Source: Hyphomicrobiales bacterium (GTDB lineage Bacteria > Pseudomonadota > Alphaproteobacteria > Rhizobiales > Rhizobiaceae). Taken from it: 64,000 bases of DNA. A program made the translations under genes and the position numbers. Within the stretch, counting starts at the first letter, position 1, and every line of letters begins with the position of its first letter. A model generated the notes under the pieces. The model saw nothing but the letters and a program-made list of their open reading frames with translations, made no database searches and was not told the DNA's origin. Shown here piece by piece: positions 26,145-34,486 of the stretch. The stretch lies in the NCBI GenBank assembly GCA_900467185.1, contig UBPA01000014.1, positions 301,872-365,871 of the forward strand, written 5' to 3'.

Positions 26145-27361
26145 GCACCCTTCAGGACCACGCCGACGCGGAACACCCGACCGCGCGCCCCACACGCAAC
26201 AGGATGACGGCCATGTCGAAACCATTCGCCCCCGCAGCCCGCCCCGCGGCCTTGATCGCCCTGGTCGCAGCGACGGGTCTGCTTCTTGCAGGATGCTCCG
26301 AGGAGAAGGCGGAGGTTAAGCCGGAGGTCGTGCGGCCGGTGCGGGTGATGACAGTCGCACAGAACCAGACCAGCCGGACGCTGGACTATTCCGGCTCGGT
26401 CCGCGCCCGCACCGAAACCGCCCTGGGCTTCCGCGTGGCCGGCAAGGTGACGGAGCGCCTCGTGGATATCGGCGACCACGTCCGGAAGGGCGAGATCCTC
26501 GCCCGCCTCGACACGACGGATTACGCCCTCTCCGTGCGCGCGGCCGAAGCCAACCTCTCCGCCGCCGAACGGCAGGTCGAGACGGCGCAGCTCTCGCGGA
26601 AGCGCGCGGAGGAGCTGTTTGCAGCGCAGGTCTCGCCCAAGTCGCAGCTGGAACAGGCACAGCTGAGCTACAATCAGGCGGTTTCCACTCGCGATTCCGC
26701 GCGCTCGGCGCTTGAGCAGGCGCAGAATCAGGTTTCCTACGGCGCCTTGCCGGCCGACCGCGACGGCATCGTCACGGCCGTCAGCGCCGAGGTCGGACAG
26801 GTGGTCGCGGCGGGAACGCCGGTCCTGACCGTTGCGGCCGATGGCGAGAAGGAGGTTCTGGTCGGCGTGCCCGAGACGGACATCTTCGCCTTCACGCCGG
26901 GCAAGACGGTCGACGTCACCCTCTGGTCGAGCACCGGCCTGACGCTGCCGGGCAAGGTCCGCGAGGTCGCTGGCAGCGCCGATGCCCGTTCGCGCACCTT
27001 CGCGGTCCGCGTCAGCCTGCCGGAAAACGAGCGCGTCCGGCTCGGCATGACCGCATCCGTGACTGCCGCCCAGGAAAACGGCCCTGCCCTCGTCTCCGTT
27101 CCGTTGAGCGCGCTTGCCAAGGACGGCGAGCGGACGCTCGTCTGGATGGTCGATGCGCAGAAGGAGACGGTGCATGCACGACCGGTCTCGGTCGCCGATT
27201 ACAGCGGCGTCTCCGTTCGCATCGCCGATGGGCTGAAACCGGGCGATATCGTGGTGACGGCCGGCACGCAGTTCATGCGCGAGGATCTGAAGGTGAAACT
27301 GCCCGACGACGCCTTGCCCCATCAGGCCCGTGCCGAGACATCGGCCCCGGCCACCCGCTAA
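26141..27361 (+). CDS. RND efflux periplasmic adaptor lipoprotein
   Basis: A 406-residue membrane fusion protein with a lipobox LLLAGC (Cys52 from this start). It has the lipoyl halves (VAGKVTERLVDIGDHVRKGE and GIVTAVSAEVGQVVAAG), a coiled-coil hairpin between them (about residues 130-200) and a beta-barrel domain. It links the RND pump to an outer-membrane channel. ATG 26141 overlaps the tetR stop; ATG 26204 or 26213 would give a more normal short signal peptide and may be the real start. No outer-membrane channel gene is adjacent. Confidence 0.9.
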   Translation: MSTLQDHADAEHPTARPTRNRMTAMSKPFAPAARPAALIALVAATGLLLAGCSEEKAEVKPEVVRPVRVMTVAQNQTSRTLDYSGSVRARTETALGFRVAGKVTERLVDIGDHVRKGEILARLDTTDYALSVRAAEANLSAAERQVETAQLSRKRAEELFAAQVSPKSQLEQAQLSYNQAVSTRDSARSALEQAQNQVSYGALPADRDGIVTAVSAEVGQVVAAGTPVLTVAADGEKEVLVGVPETDIFAFTPGKTVDVTLWSSTGLTLPGKVREVAGSADARSRTFAVRVSLPENERVRLGMTASVTAAQENGPALVSVPLSALAKDGERTLVWMVDAQKETVHARPVSVADYSGVSVRIADGLKPGDIVVTAGTQFMREDLKVKLPDDALPHQARAETSAPATR

Positions 27362-27456
27362 TCGCCTTCGCACGACCGCATCGAGCCTAACAACCCAGCC
27401 GAAACGCCTGGCCTCGCCTTCCCCTGCGCGCTGGCAACCGACAACGGAACGACGTC

Positions 27457-30400
27457 ATGATGTCCAAAGGTCCCTTCTCCGGCCCGAAGAACGGCTCCCC
27501 GAGCGTTTCCGACGACCCGCTTTCGTCCGGTGCGAACGGTCGCCAGCGGTTCAATCTCTCGCGCTGGGCCATCGGCCATCCGAGCATCGCCCGCTTCCTG
27601 TTCGGGCTGATCATTCTCTCCGGCGTGTTCGGCCTGATGAACATGGGCCAGAAGGAAGACCCGGATTTCACCTTCCGCGTCATGGTCATTCAGGCGCTGT
27701 GGCCCGGCGCCTCGATCGAGGACATGCAGGACCAGGTGGTCAACAAGATCGAGCGCAAGCTGCAGGAAACCCCGCATCTCGACTTCGTGCGCTCCTACAG
27801 CCGCGCGGGCAGCACCATCATCACGCTGCAGGTGAAGGGCGATACGAATGCCCAGCAGGTTGCCGACGCGTTCTATCAGGTGCGCAAGAAGGTCGGCGAC
27901 ATCCGCTCCGAACTGCCGTCGGGCATCGTCGGGCCCTTCTTCAACGACGAATTCGGCGACACCTTCATCACGCTTCATGCCCTGATGGGCAATGGCTACA
28001 GCTTTCCCGAGCTGAAGAGCTACGCCATCAAGGCGCGCGACATGCTTCTCTCGACGCCGGGCGTCGAGAAGGCCGTCATCATCGGCGACCAGCCGGAGAA
28101 GATCTTCATCGACGTCTCGTCCAAGGCGCTGGCCGAACGCGGGCTGACGCTGAACGACCTGCGGGATACGCTGGCGGGACAAAACGCGATCGATCCGGCC
28201 GGAAACGTCGATACCGGCGACCGCTCCGTGCGCATTTCCGTCGAGGGCGACGTTCGCAAGGTCGAGGATATCCAGAACCTGCGACTGCGGTCCGGCGATC
28301 AGGTGACGCGTCTGGGCGACATCGCCACGGTGACGTCGGGTCTGGAGGACCCCTTTGCCCGCAAGTACCGCGTCAACGGGCATGACAGCGTTCAGCTGGG
28401 CGTGGTCATGGCCAAGGGCTTCAACGTCATCGACGTCGGCAAGGCCGTGGAGGCGACCTATGCGCGTTTCGAGGCGTCGCTGCCCTACGGTGTCGAAATC
28501 GAGCAGATTTCCAACCAGCCGGAGGTCGTGAACGAGGCCGTCGGAGAGTTCATGAAGGCGCTGGCGGAAGCCCTGATCATCGTCCTCGTCGTGTCGTTCC
28601 TCTCCATCGGCTGGCGCTCGGGTCTGGTCATCGCCATCGCCATTCCGCTCGTCCTCGCCGCCACCTTCGCCATCATGTACGAGATCGGCATCGATCTGCA
28701 GCGCATCTCGCTGGGCGCCCTCATCATTGCCCTCGGGCTGCTGGTGGACGACGCCATGATCGTCGTCGAGCTGATGGAACGCAAGCTGGACGAGGGGCTC
28801 GTCAAGATCGAGGCGGCAAGCTTCGCCTACTCCTCGACCGCCTTTCCCATGCTGACGGGCACGCTGATCACCACGGCAGGCTTCATTCCTGTCGGGTTTG
28901 CCGCCTCGACGGCCGGCGAATACGTCCGTTCGCTCTTCTACGTCGTCGGTATCGCGCTGGTGGTGTCCTGGTTCGTGGCGGTCTATTTCACACCCTGGCT
29001 CGGTTACATGATCCTCAAGCAGCGGAGCCACGCCGGCGGGCATCACGACGTCTTCGATACGCGGTTCTACCGGCGCCTGCGCGCCACCGTCGGCTGGAGC
29101 GTCCGCCATCGCCTGATCGTCATCGCGCTCACGCTCGGCACCTTCGTGACAAGCCTGTGGGCGTTCCAGTTCATCCCGCAGAACTTCTTTCCGCAATCCT
29201 CCCGTCCGGAAATCATGGTCGATCTCTGGCTGCCGGAAGGCACGAGCATCAAGGACGTCGAGGCCCAGACCAAGGCGCTGGAAGCCCGCATCATGGACGA
29301 TCCGGACAAGCGGTTCGTGGCAAGCTATATCGGGGAAGGTGCACCGCGCTTCTTCCTGCCGCTCGACCAGCAGCTGCGCAATCCGAACTTCGCCCAGCTC
29401 CTCGTCATGGCAAAGGATGAGCCGGCGCGCGAACGCCTGATCCTGAAGCTGCGCGACATTCTAGCAAGCGACTTCCCCGCAATCCGCTCCAAGGTCGACC
29501 GTCTGTTCCTCGGCCCGCCGACCGGATGGCCCGTGCAGATGCGCGTCAGCGGCTCGGACCGGGCCGAAGTGCGCCGCATCGCGGACGAGGTGAAGGCGCG
29601 GTTCCAGAACAATCCGATGCTGGGTGCCGTCCATGACGACTGGCTGGAGCCCGTGCCCGCCATGCGCCTGATCGTCGATCAGGATCGCGCCCGCGCCCTT
29701 GGCGTCACCTCCCAGCGCATCCGCCAGATGTTGCAGACGACCACGAATGGCGCACCGCTCGGCGACTTCCGCGACGGCGAGGAAACCATTTCCATCGTCG
29801 CGCGCGAACCGGACGAGAACCGGAAACTGCTGTCGGCCGTGAACTCCGTCTATATCCCGACCGATTTCGGCGGCTTCATCCCGCTCTCGCAGATCGCCAA
29901 GGTCGTGCCCGTGCTCGAACAGGGCGTCGTCTGGCGGCGAGACCGGCTGCCCACCATCACCGTGCGCGGCACCCTGCCCGACGGCGTGCAGCCGAACGAT
30001 GTGGTGATGCAGATGTATGCCGGCATGCAGGATCTGCGCGATGGCCTTGCGCCCGGCTACACGGTGGAGATCCAGGGCGGTGCCGAGGATGCGGCGGAAA
30101 GCCAGGCCTCGATCGCGGCCAAGGCACCGATCATGCTGATGATCATCGTCATCCTGCTGATGATCCAGCTGCAGCACTTCGGCAAGGCCATGCTGGTGCT
30201 CGCAACGGGGCCGCTCGGCATCATCGGCGCCAGCGCGGCGCTGCTGATCAGCGGCGCGCCCTTCGGCTTCGTCGCCATTCTCGGCGTCATCGCGCTGCTC
30301 GGCATCATCATCCGAAACTCGATCATCCTGATCGACCAGATCGATCAGGACATCGCGGCGGGCATGAACCGGACGGATGCGATCATCGGCGGTGCCGTGC

Positions 30401-30663
30401 TGCGTTTCCGCCCGATCATGCTGACGGCGCTGACGGCGGTTCTCGCCCTGATCCCGATCTCGCGCGGCGTTTTCTGGGGCCCCCTCGCCTACGCCATGAT
30501 GGGCGGGATTCTCGTCGCGACGGTTCTGACCATCTTCGTGCTGCCGGCAGCCTACGCCCTGTTCTTCGGCCGCGATCCGAAGCAGGCCAGGCCGGCCCCC
30601 GGCGACGCGGCCGAAGAAAGCCCGGACGATCACAAGGACATGCCTGCCCTTGCGGCGGAGTGA
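27457..30663 (+). CDS. RND efflux transporter (AcrB/MexB superfamily)
   Basis: A 1068-residue inner-membrane pump with 12 spans and two large periplasmic loops. The proton-relay Asp pair is at about 431-432 (LLVDDAMIVVELME), and the C-terminal half has GVIALLGIIIRNSIILIDQ. It works with the preceding adaptor to expel hydrophobic or amphiphilic compounds by proton antiport. The N-terminal 35 residues before the first span are long and polar. It ends the tetR operon. Confidence 0.93.
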   Translation: MMSKGPFSGPKNGSPSVSDDPLSSGANGRQRFNLSRWAIGHPSIARFLFGLIILSGVFGLMNMGQKEDPDFTFRVMVIQALWPGASIEDMQDQVVNKIERKLQETPHLDFVRSYSRAGSTIITLQVKGDTNAQQVADAFYQVRKKVGDIRSELPSGIVGPFFNDEFGDTFITLHALMGNGYSFPELKSYAIKARDMLLSTPGVEKAVIIGDQPEKIFIDVSSKALAERGLTLNDLRDTLAGQNAIDPAGNVDTGDRSVRISVEGDVRKVEDIQNLRLRSGDQVTRLGDIATVTSGLEDPFARKYRVNGHDSVQLGVVMAKGFNVIDVGKAVEATYARFEASLPYGVEIEQISNQPEVVNEAVGEFMKALAEALIIVLVVSFLSIGWRSGLVIAIAIPLVLAATFAIMYEIGIDLQRISLGALIIALGLLVDDAMIVVELMERKLDEGLVKIEAASFAYSSTAFPMLTGTLITTAGFIPVGFAASTAGEYVRSLFYVVGIALVVSWFVAVYFTPWLGYMILKQRSHAGGHHDVFDTRFYRRLRATVGWSVRHRLIVIALTLGTFVTSLWAFQFIPQNFFPQSSRPEIMVDLWLPEGTSIKDVEAQTKALEARIMDDPDKRFVASYIGEGAPRFFLPLDQQLRNPNFAQLLVMAKDEPARERLILKLRDILASDFPAIRSKVDRLFLGPPTGWPVQMRVSGSDRAEVRRIADEVKARFQNNPMLGAVHDDWLEPVPAMRLIVDQDRARALGVTSQRIRQMLQTTTNGAPLGDFRDGEETISIVAREPDENRKLLSAVNSVYIPTDFGGFIPLSQIAKVVPVLEQGVVWRRDRLPTITVRGTLPDGVQPNDVVMQMYAGMQDLRDGLAPGYTVEIQGGAEDAAESQASIAAKAPIMLMIIVILLMIQLQHFGKAMLVLATGPLGIIGASAALLISGAPFGFVAILGVIALLGIIIRNSIILIDQIDQDIAAGMNRTDAIIGGAVLRFRPIMLTALTAVLALIPISRGVFWGPLAYAMMGGILVATVLTIFVLPAAYALFFGRDPKQARPAPGDAAEESPDDHKDMPALAAE

Positions 30664-30667
30664 CGAA

Positions 30668-30700
30668 ACGAACGCGGCGGCCTGTAGCGGCCGCGTTCGT
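30668..30700. terminator. Bidirectional hairpin between RND pump and cytochrome c gene
   Basis: Ten-base arms ACGAACGCGG (30668-30677) and complement (30691-30700) around a GC-rich loop. It has TTTCG after it on the minus strand and no T run on the plus strand. It overlaps the cytochrome c stop codon and probably serves mainly that gene. Confidence 0.5.
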
Positions 30701-31083
30701 CAGGGAAAGGTCTTCAGATAGGCGATGACGTCGCGGATCTCCGCCTCGCTCCACAGGCCCCAGAAGCGCATGGTCGTGCCCGGCACCTTCTTTTTTGGGC
30801 TATAGAGAAAGGCGGCGAGCGCCTCGTCGTCCCAGACGAGACCTGCGGCGCCGGCGTCCGTCATCGCCTGCGAATATCGGAACTCCGGCACCGTACCCGC
30901 CTTTCGCCCGAAGACGCCCTTCAAATAGGGGCCATACTTGTTCGTCTCGGCATCCGGAACGTGACAGGAGGCGCAGGTCTGGAAGATCCGGCGGCCGTGA
31001 TCGATGTCCTCGGCATGCGCGGCAGACGCCGCGATCAGGCACAGTGCGGACAGAAAAAGCCTGCCGGATCGAAAAGAGCGCAT
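30700..31083 (-). CDS. Periplasmic c-type cytochrome (class I, small)
   Basis: A 127-residue protein with a signal peptide cut after ASAAHA, heme attachment CASCH at Cys37, Cys40 and His41, and the Met ligand probably in TTMRFWG. It resembles the cytochrome c2/c-550 class that carries electrons to oxidases in the periplasm. ATG 31083 follows a GGAG site and gives a proper signal peptide; longer forms do not. It is divergent from the stress-controlled membrane protein. Confidence 0.88.
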   Translation of the reverse strand: MRSFRSGRLFLSALCLIAASAAHAEDIDHGRRIFQTCASCHVPDAETNKYGPYLKGVFGRKAGTVPEFRYSQAMTDAGAAGLVWDDEALAAFLYSPKKKVPGTTMRFWGLWSEAEIRDVIAYLKTFP

Positions 31084-31179
31084 ACCGTCACTCCGGGTCG
31101 CTGGATGGTGCCGATCGTGCCGACCTGCGTCTTCGGCGCGGTCAAAAACGCAGCATATCTTCATGTTTTTCTAATGTCT

Positions 31180-31204
31180 GGAACTTGTTGCGAAATCTTG
31201 CGTT
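31180..31204 (+). promoter_or_regulatory. EcfG-type general stress promoter
   Basis: GGAAC (31180-31184) and CGTT (31201-31204) are separated by exactly 16 bases, the consensus of the alphaproteobacterial general stress sigma factor (EcfG/RpoE2). It points at the membrane protein gene whose ATG is 49 bases downstream. Confidence 0.75.
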
Positions 31205-31252
31205 CCTAGACCGCTCGCACGTATGCGATATGATCTAAAGGACCCGATCATC

Positions 31253-32149
31253 ATGACAATCCCAGCTTCTTCCTATCGTCCGACCGAAACCGTCTACGGT
31301 GGCGTGCCTTCAGTCACTGCGTCATTGCACAAAGTATCCTGGGGTTCTATCTTTGCCGGCGTTGCGCTTGCCCTCGCCGTCCAGTTTCTCCTCAATCTCC
31401 TCGGCGTCGGCATCGGCGCTGCCGTGATCGATCCTGCACAGTACGATAATCCCGAGGCAAGCACGTTCTCCATGGCCGGTGGTGCCTGGTTCGTGGTCTC
31501 CGGCATCATCGCCTCCTTCGTCGGCGGCTACGTCGCAAGCCGTCTCTCGGGTCGCGCAAGCAAGTCCACCGGTGGCTATCATGGCGTGACCGCCTGGGCC
31601 GTGACCGCGCTCGTTGTTCTCTATCTCCTGACCACCTCGGTAGGCGCGATCGTCGGCGGTGCCTTCAGCGGCATTTCGAGCGTTGTCGGTGGTGTCGGCC
31701 GCACGGCGGCAACGGCAGCCACCACGGCAGCGCCGGCTCTCGCCGACGTCACCAACCCGATGGCCGGCATCGAGCAGCAGATCCGCAACACCACGGGCAA
31801 TGACCCGCAGGCCCTGCAGAACGCTGCCGTCTCCGCCATCCAGGCCGTCGTGACCGGTGACGAAGCCAGCGCCGAGGAAGCCCGCACCCGTGCTGCCGAA
31901 GCTCTGGCCCGCGCCCAGAACATTCCGGTCGATCAGGCTCGCACGCAGGTTCAGCAGTACGAGCAGACCTATCGCCAGAACATGGAAGCCGCCAAGCAGA
32001 AGACCATCGAAGCCGCGCAGACCGCAACCGCTGCCGTCTCCACGGGCGCCATTCTCGGCTTCATCGCTCTCGTTCTCGGCGCCATCGCTGCCTGGTTCGG
32101 CGGCGTTGCCGGCACCAAGCGCGATCTGGACGATGTCCGCACCGTCTAA
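31253..32149 (+). CDS. PhnA-like membrane protein, stress-induced
   Basis: A 298-residue protein with hydrophobic segments near residues 25-55, 80-105, 120-145 (YLLTTSVGAIVGGAFSGISS) and 265-290. An Ala/Gln-rich helical, probably coiled-coil region (about 180-260) separates them. It resembles proteins called PhnA-like in rhizobial annotations; that name does not establish a role in phosphonate use. The AAAGGA ribosome site supports ATG 31253, and an exact EcfG-type promoter precedes it. A strong terminator follows, so it is a single-gene unit. Confidence 0.75.
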   Translation: MTIPASSYRPTETVYGGVPSVTASLHKVSWGSIFAGVALALAVQFLLNLLGVGIGAAVIDPAQYDNPEASTFSMAGGAWFVVSGIIASFVGGYVASRLSGRASKSTGGYHGVTAWAVTALVVLYLLTTSVGAIVGGAFSGISSVVGGVGRTAATAATTAAPALADVTNPMAGIEQQIRNTTGNDPQALQNAAVSAIQAVVTGDEASAEEARTRAAEALARAQNIPVDQARTQVQQYEQTYRQNMEAAKQKTIEAAQTATAAVSTGAILGFIALVLGAIAAWFGGVAGTKRDLDDVRTV

Positions 32150-32177
32150 ATCCGGCTAACGATATCGAAACATGGAG

Positions 32178-32206
32178 GCCGCCAGACGAACGTCTGGCGG
32201 CTTTTT
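32178..32206 (+). terminator. Rho-independent terminator of the PhnA-like gene
   Basis: An 11-bp perfect stem (GCCGCCAGACG at 32178-32188, complement at 32191-32201) followed directly by TTTTT. Confidence 0.92.
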
Positions 32207-32214
32207 CGCGTCCG

Positions 32215-34092
32215 CTACCCGCCGAACTCGACCGGAAAACGCGACACGAGCGTGCAGACCAGTCCGCCCGGGACATAGTCAAGCTTCACCTGTCCCCTGA
32301 AATCGGCCGCCAGAACGCGCGTGATCAGCCGGGAGCCGAACCCCGACCGGGTCGGCTGGACGACAGGCGGACCGTTCTTCTCCTCCCACCGCAGCGCGAA
32401 GGCCTGCGCCGCCGAACCATTGGCGTTCTGATCCCAGCGGATCGCGATTTTTCCGCTCGGAGACGAGAGCGCACCGTATTTCGCGGCGTTGGTGGCAAGC
32501 TCATGCATGGCAAGGGCGAGCGACAGCGTCTGTTTCGGCGAGAGCGGGAGATCGGGACCGGAAATATCGAACTGCGCTGCACCGGCCCGATGCGGTGCGA
32601 GTGCCGTTTCGATGACCTCGCGAATGCTGCCCTTCTCCTGTGCTTCGCCCATCAGAAGATCGTGCGCGTGCGCCAGTGTGTGGAGGCGGGCGTTGAAGAT
32701 GTCGCGCTGCTCCACGATCGCTTCACCCTTCAACGTCTGGGAGGCGATGGCGCTGACCATGGCGAGCATGTTCTTGATCCGGTGCTGCAGCTCGCCATTC
32801 AACAGGGCATACTGGCTCTCGGCATCCTTGATGGCGGTGATATCGCGAACGGTGCCGACGAGACGCGTGTCATCTGCGCCTTCCACAAGGCGTGCCCTCG
32901 CATGAATCCAGCGCTCCGGCCTGTTCTCGCCGGACAGCACGCGATATTCGACATCGAGATGTCCTTCGCCGAGCGGATCCATGGCCTGCTCGACGGCGCG
33001 GCCGATCGCGGGTCGATCATCCGGATGCACGCGGCTGACGAAGGTTTCGAAGGAGGGCTGCTGATCGGCCGGGCGGCCGAGCAGGAAGGACGCCCGAGCA
33101 TCCTCCGACGTCGAGACAACGCGTCCATGCACCAGAACGGCCTCCCAGACGCCCATTTCAGCGGAGTCGAGCGCCAGCTGCAGCTGCAATTCTCTGCGGC
33201 GAAGCGCGATTTCGGCGCGCTTCAGGTCGGTCACATCATGCCCCTCGATGAAGAGGCCGGTCACCCGGCCTTGACGATCGCGAATAGGCTGGATGACGAA
33301 GTTGAGAAACACGTCCTCCTCCCCTTCCCCCTCGACGCGCGTCAGCCGGATCAGCGCGCCGCGACCTGTCAGCGCCTCGCCTGTGGCATAGACGCGATCG
33401 AGAAGCGTGAGGATCTGCTGGCGCTCCAGCGCCGGGAGAACGGATCGAAACGGACGACCAACCATCGCGCGTGGGCCGATGAGGTGCGAGAAGGCGGTGT
33501 TGGCGATCGTGACGACGTGATGCGGCCCCTCCAGCGTGCACAGAAAGCTCGGTGCGCTCTCGAACAGACGGCGCATGGTGTCGGCCTCCCGCAGGGCCGC
33601 ATTCTGAAGGTCGATCGCCAGCTGCTTCGCCTCTTCGCGGGCAAGCTTCGACTCCGTGATATCCCTGGAGATCGACAAGAGATGCGTCGGCTTGCCGTCG
33701 AGGCCGGGAACCGGGAGGACCTGCACATCCCAGTATCGCGGATTGCCTTTGAGCGTGACCGCGGAGCCGGAAAACCGCGCGGGAATGCCTGCCTTCGCCG
33801 AAAGGATCGCGGCTTTGGCAACCTCGTTCCCCTCCCCTTGCCAGAAATCCGGCCAGGGGCAGCCTTTGACGCGGCTGAAGTCGTCCACCTCCATGACGCG
33901 CTTGCCGCCATCGCTCATGAACTGAAGATGCCCGTCGAGATCGAGGATCTTGATACAGTCTCCGGAGCCTGAGAACACGGCGGCGAGGAGATCGGCATTG
34001 CCGACGAGGGCCGGGTCGGCAGCAGCGAGTTCGCGGTTCATCTGGAGGACGGCGGGAGAGACGGTCGCGTGGCTCATCGATATCATGTCCAT
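32215..34092 (-). CDS. PAS-domain sensor histidine kinase, HWE/HisKA_2 type
   Basis: A 625-residue soluble kinase with no membrane spans. It has three PAS-like sensor modules (about residues 30-155, 170-285 and 300-420) and then a HWE/HisKA_2 core with phosphorylated His in ELQHRIKNMLAMV near 435. The ATPase domain shows ALAMHELATNAAKYGAL near 530 and GFGSRLI. Such kinases often feed single-domain or PhyR-type regulators in the general stress or light response. No regulator gene is adjacent. ATG codons at 34092, 34086 and 34077 are all possible starts. It is convergent with the stress-controlled PhnA-like gene. Confidence 0.9.
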   Translation of the reverse strand: MDMISMSHATVSPAVLQMNRELAAADPALVGNADLLAAVFSGSGDCIKILDLDGHLQFMSDGGKRVMEVDDFSRVKGCPWPDFWQGEGNEVAKAAILSAKAGIPARFSGSAVTLKGNPRYWDVQVLPVPGLDGKPTHLLSISRDITESKLAREEAKQLAIDLQNAALREADTMRRLFESAPSFLCTLEGPHHVVTIANTAFSHLIGPRAMVGRPFRSVLPALERQQILTLLDRVYATGEALTGRGALIRLTRVEGEGEEDVFLNFVIQPIRDRQGRVTGLFIEGHDVTDLKRAEIALRRRELQLQLALDSAEMGVWEAVLVHGRVVSTSEDARASFLLGRPADQQPSFETFVSRVHPDDRPAIGRAVEQAMDPLGEGHLDVEYRVLSGENRPERWIHARARLVEGADDTRLVGTVRDITAIKDAESQYALLNGELQHRIKNMLAMVSAIASQTLKGEAIVEQRDIFNARLHTLAHAHDLLMGEAQEKGSIREVIETALAPHRAGAAQFDISGPDLPLSPKQTLSLALAMHELATNAAKYGALSSPSGKIAIRWDQNANGSAAQAFALRWEEKNGPPVVQPTRSGFGSRLITRVLAADFRGQVKLDYVPGGLVCTLVSRFPVEFGG

Positions 34093-34325
34093 TGCGTAGG
34101 AAGCTCGGCGAGAAAGGCGTTCAGGTCAAGACAGCGTCGTTCTATGTTAGCTACCATGAAATGGATATGGGGGACGCCAGGATTCTCACCGCTCAGAATC
34201 GGGCAGCGACCGGGAGCGATTCTCACGCCGACCGGCGACACACCGAAACCGTGCCGTCCGCGACCTGCATTCGCGGCATCATAAAGGCGGAACGAGGGCA
34301 GAGGCGCATTTCGCCTCACGGCGCG

Positions 34326-34340
34326 TTAACGCACTGTTAA
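34326..34340. promoter_or_regulatory. CtrA-type site TTAA-N7-TTAA upstream of repA
   Basis: TTAA at 34326-34329 and 34337-34340 with exactly seven bases (CGCACTG) between, 146 bases before the repA ATG. It would tie replicon replication and partition to the cell cycle if CtrA binds. Confidence 0.6.
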
Positions 34341-34437
34341 CGATAGACTTTCGCCTGTGGTCTCGGACGTTTTCCTTAGCCGGCGTGCAGCCGATCTCGC
34401 TATTTTGCTGGACGCCGCGCGAGAATCGTGGCGTAGC

Positions 34438-34458
34438 TTAGCGATGAATGGCCGCTAA
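34438..34458. promoter_or_regulatory. Dyad upstream of repA, candidate RepA/RepB operator
   Basis: TTAGCG (34438-34443) and CGCTAA (34453-34458) form a six-base dyad with nine bases between. A further CGCTAA lies at 34491-34496, just inside repA. repABC operons are autorepressed by RepA with RepB through short inverted repeats near the promoter, so this is a reasonable candidate. Confidence 0.4.
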
Positions 34459-34486
34459 AACGCATGCTGGCCGACAAGAGGGATAA

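Larger units (their letters stand above)
34093..34486. other. 394-base control region upstream of repABC
   Basis: No convincing gene. It contains four GANTC sites (34181, 34196, 34218, 34423), a nine-base direct repeat GATTCTCAC at 34181 and 34218, the CtrA-type site at 34326-34340 and the dyad at 34438-34458 just before repA. It is the regulatory region of the replicon's replication operon. Confidence 0.6.

Noticed and set aside
34083..34319. 78-codon minus-strand frame upstream of the sensor kinase
   Set aside because: No ribosome site, no domain, and it covers the GANTC cluster; it is more likely part of the repABC control region.
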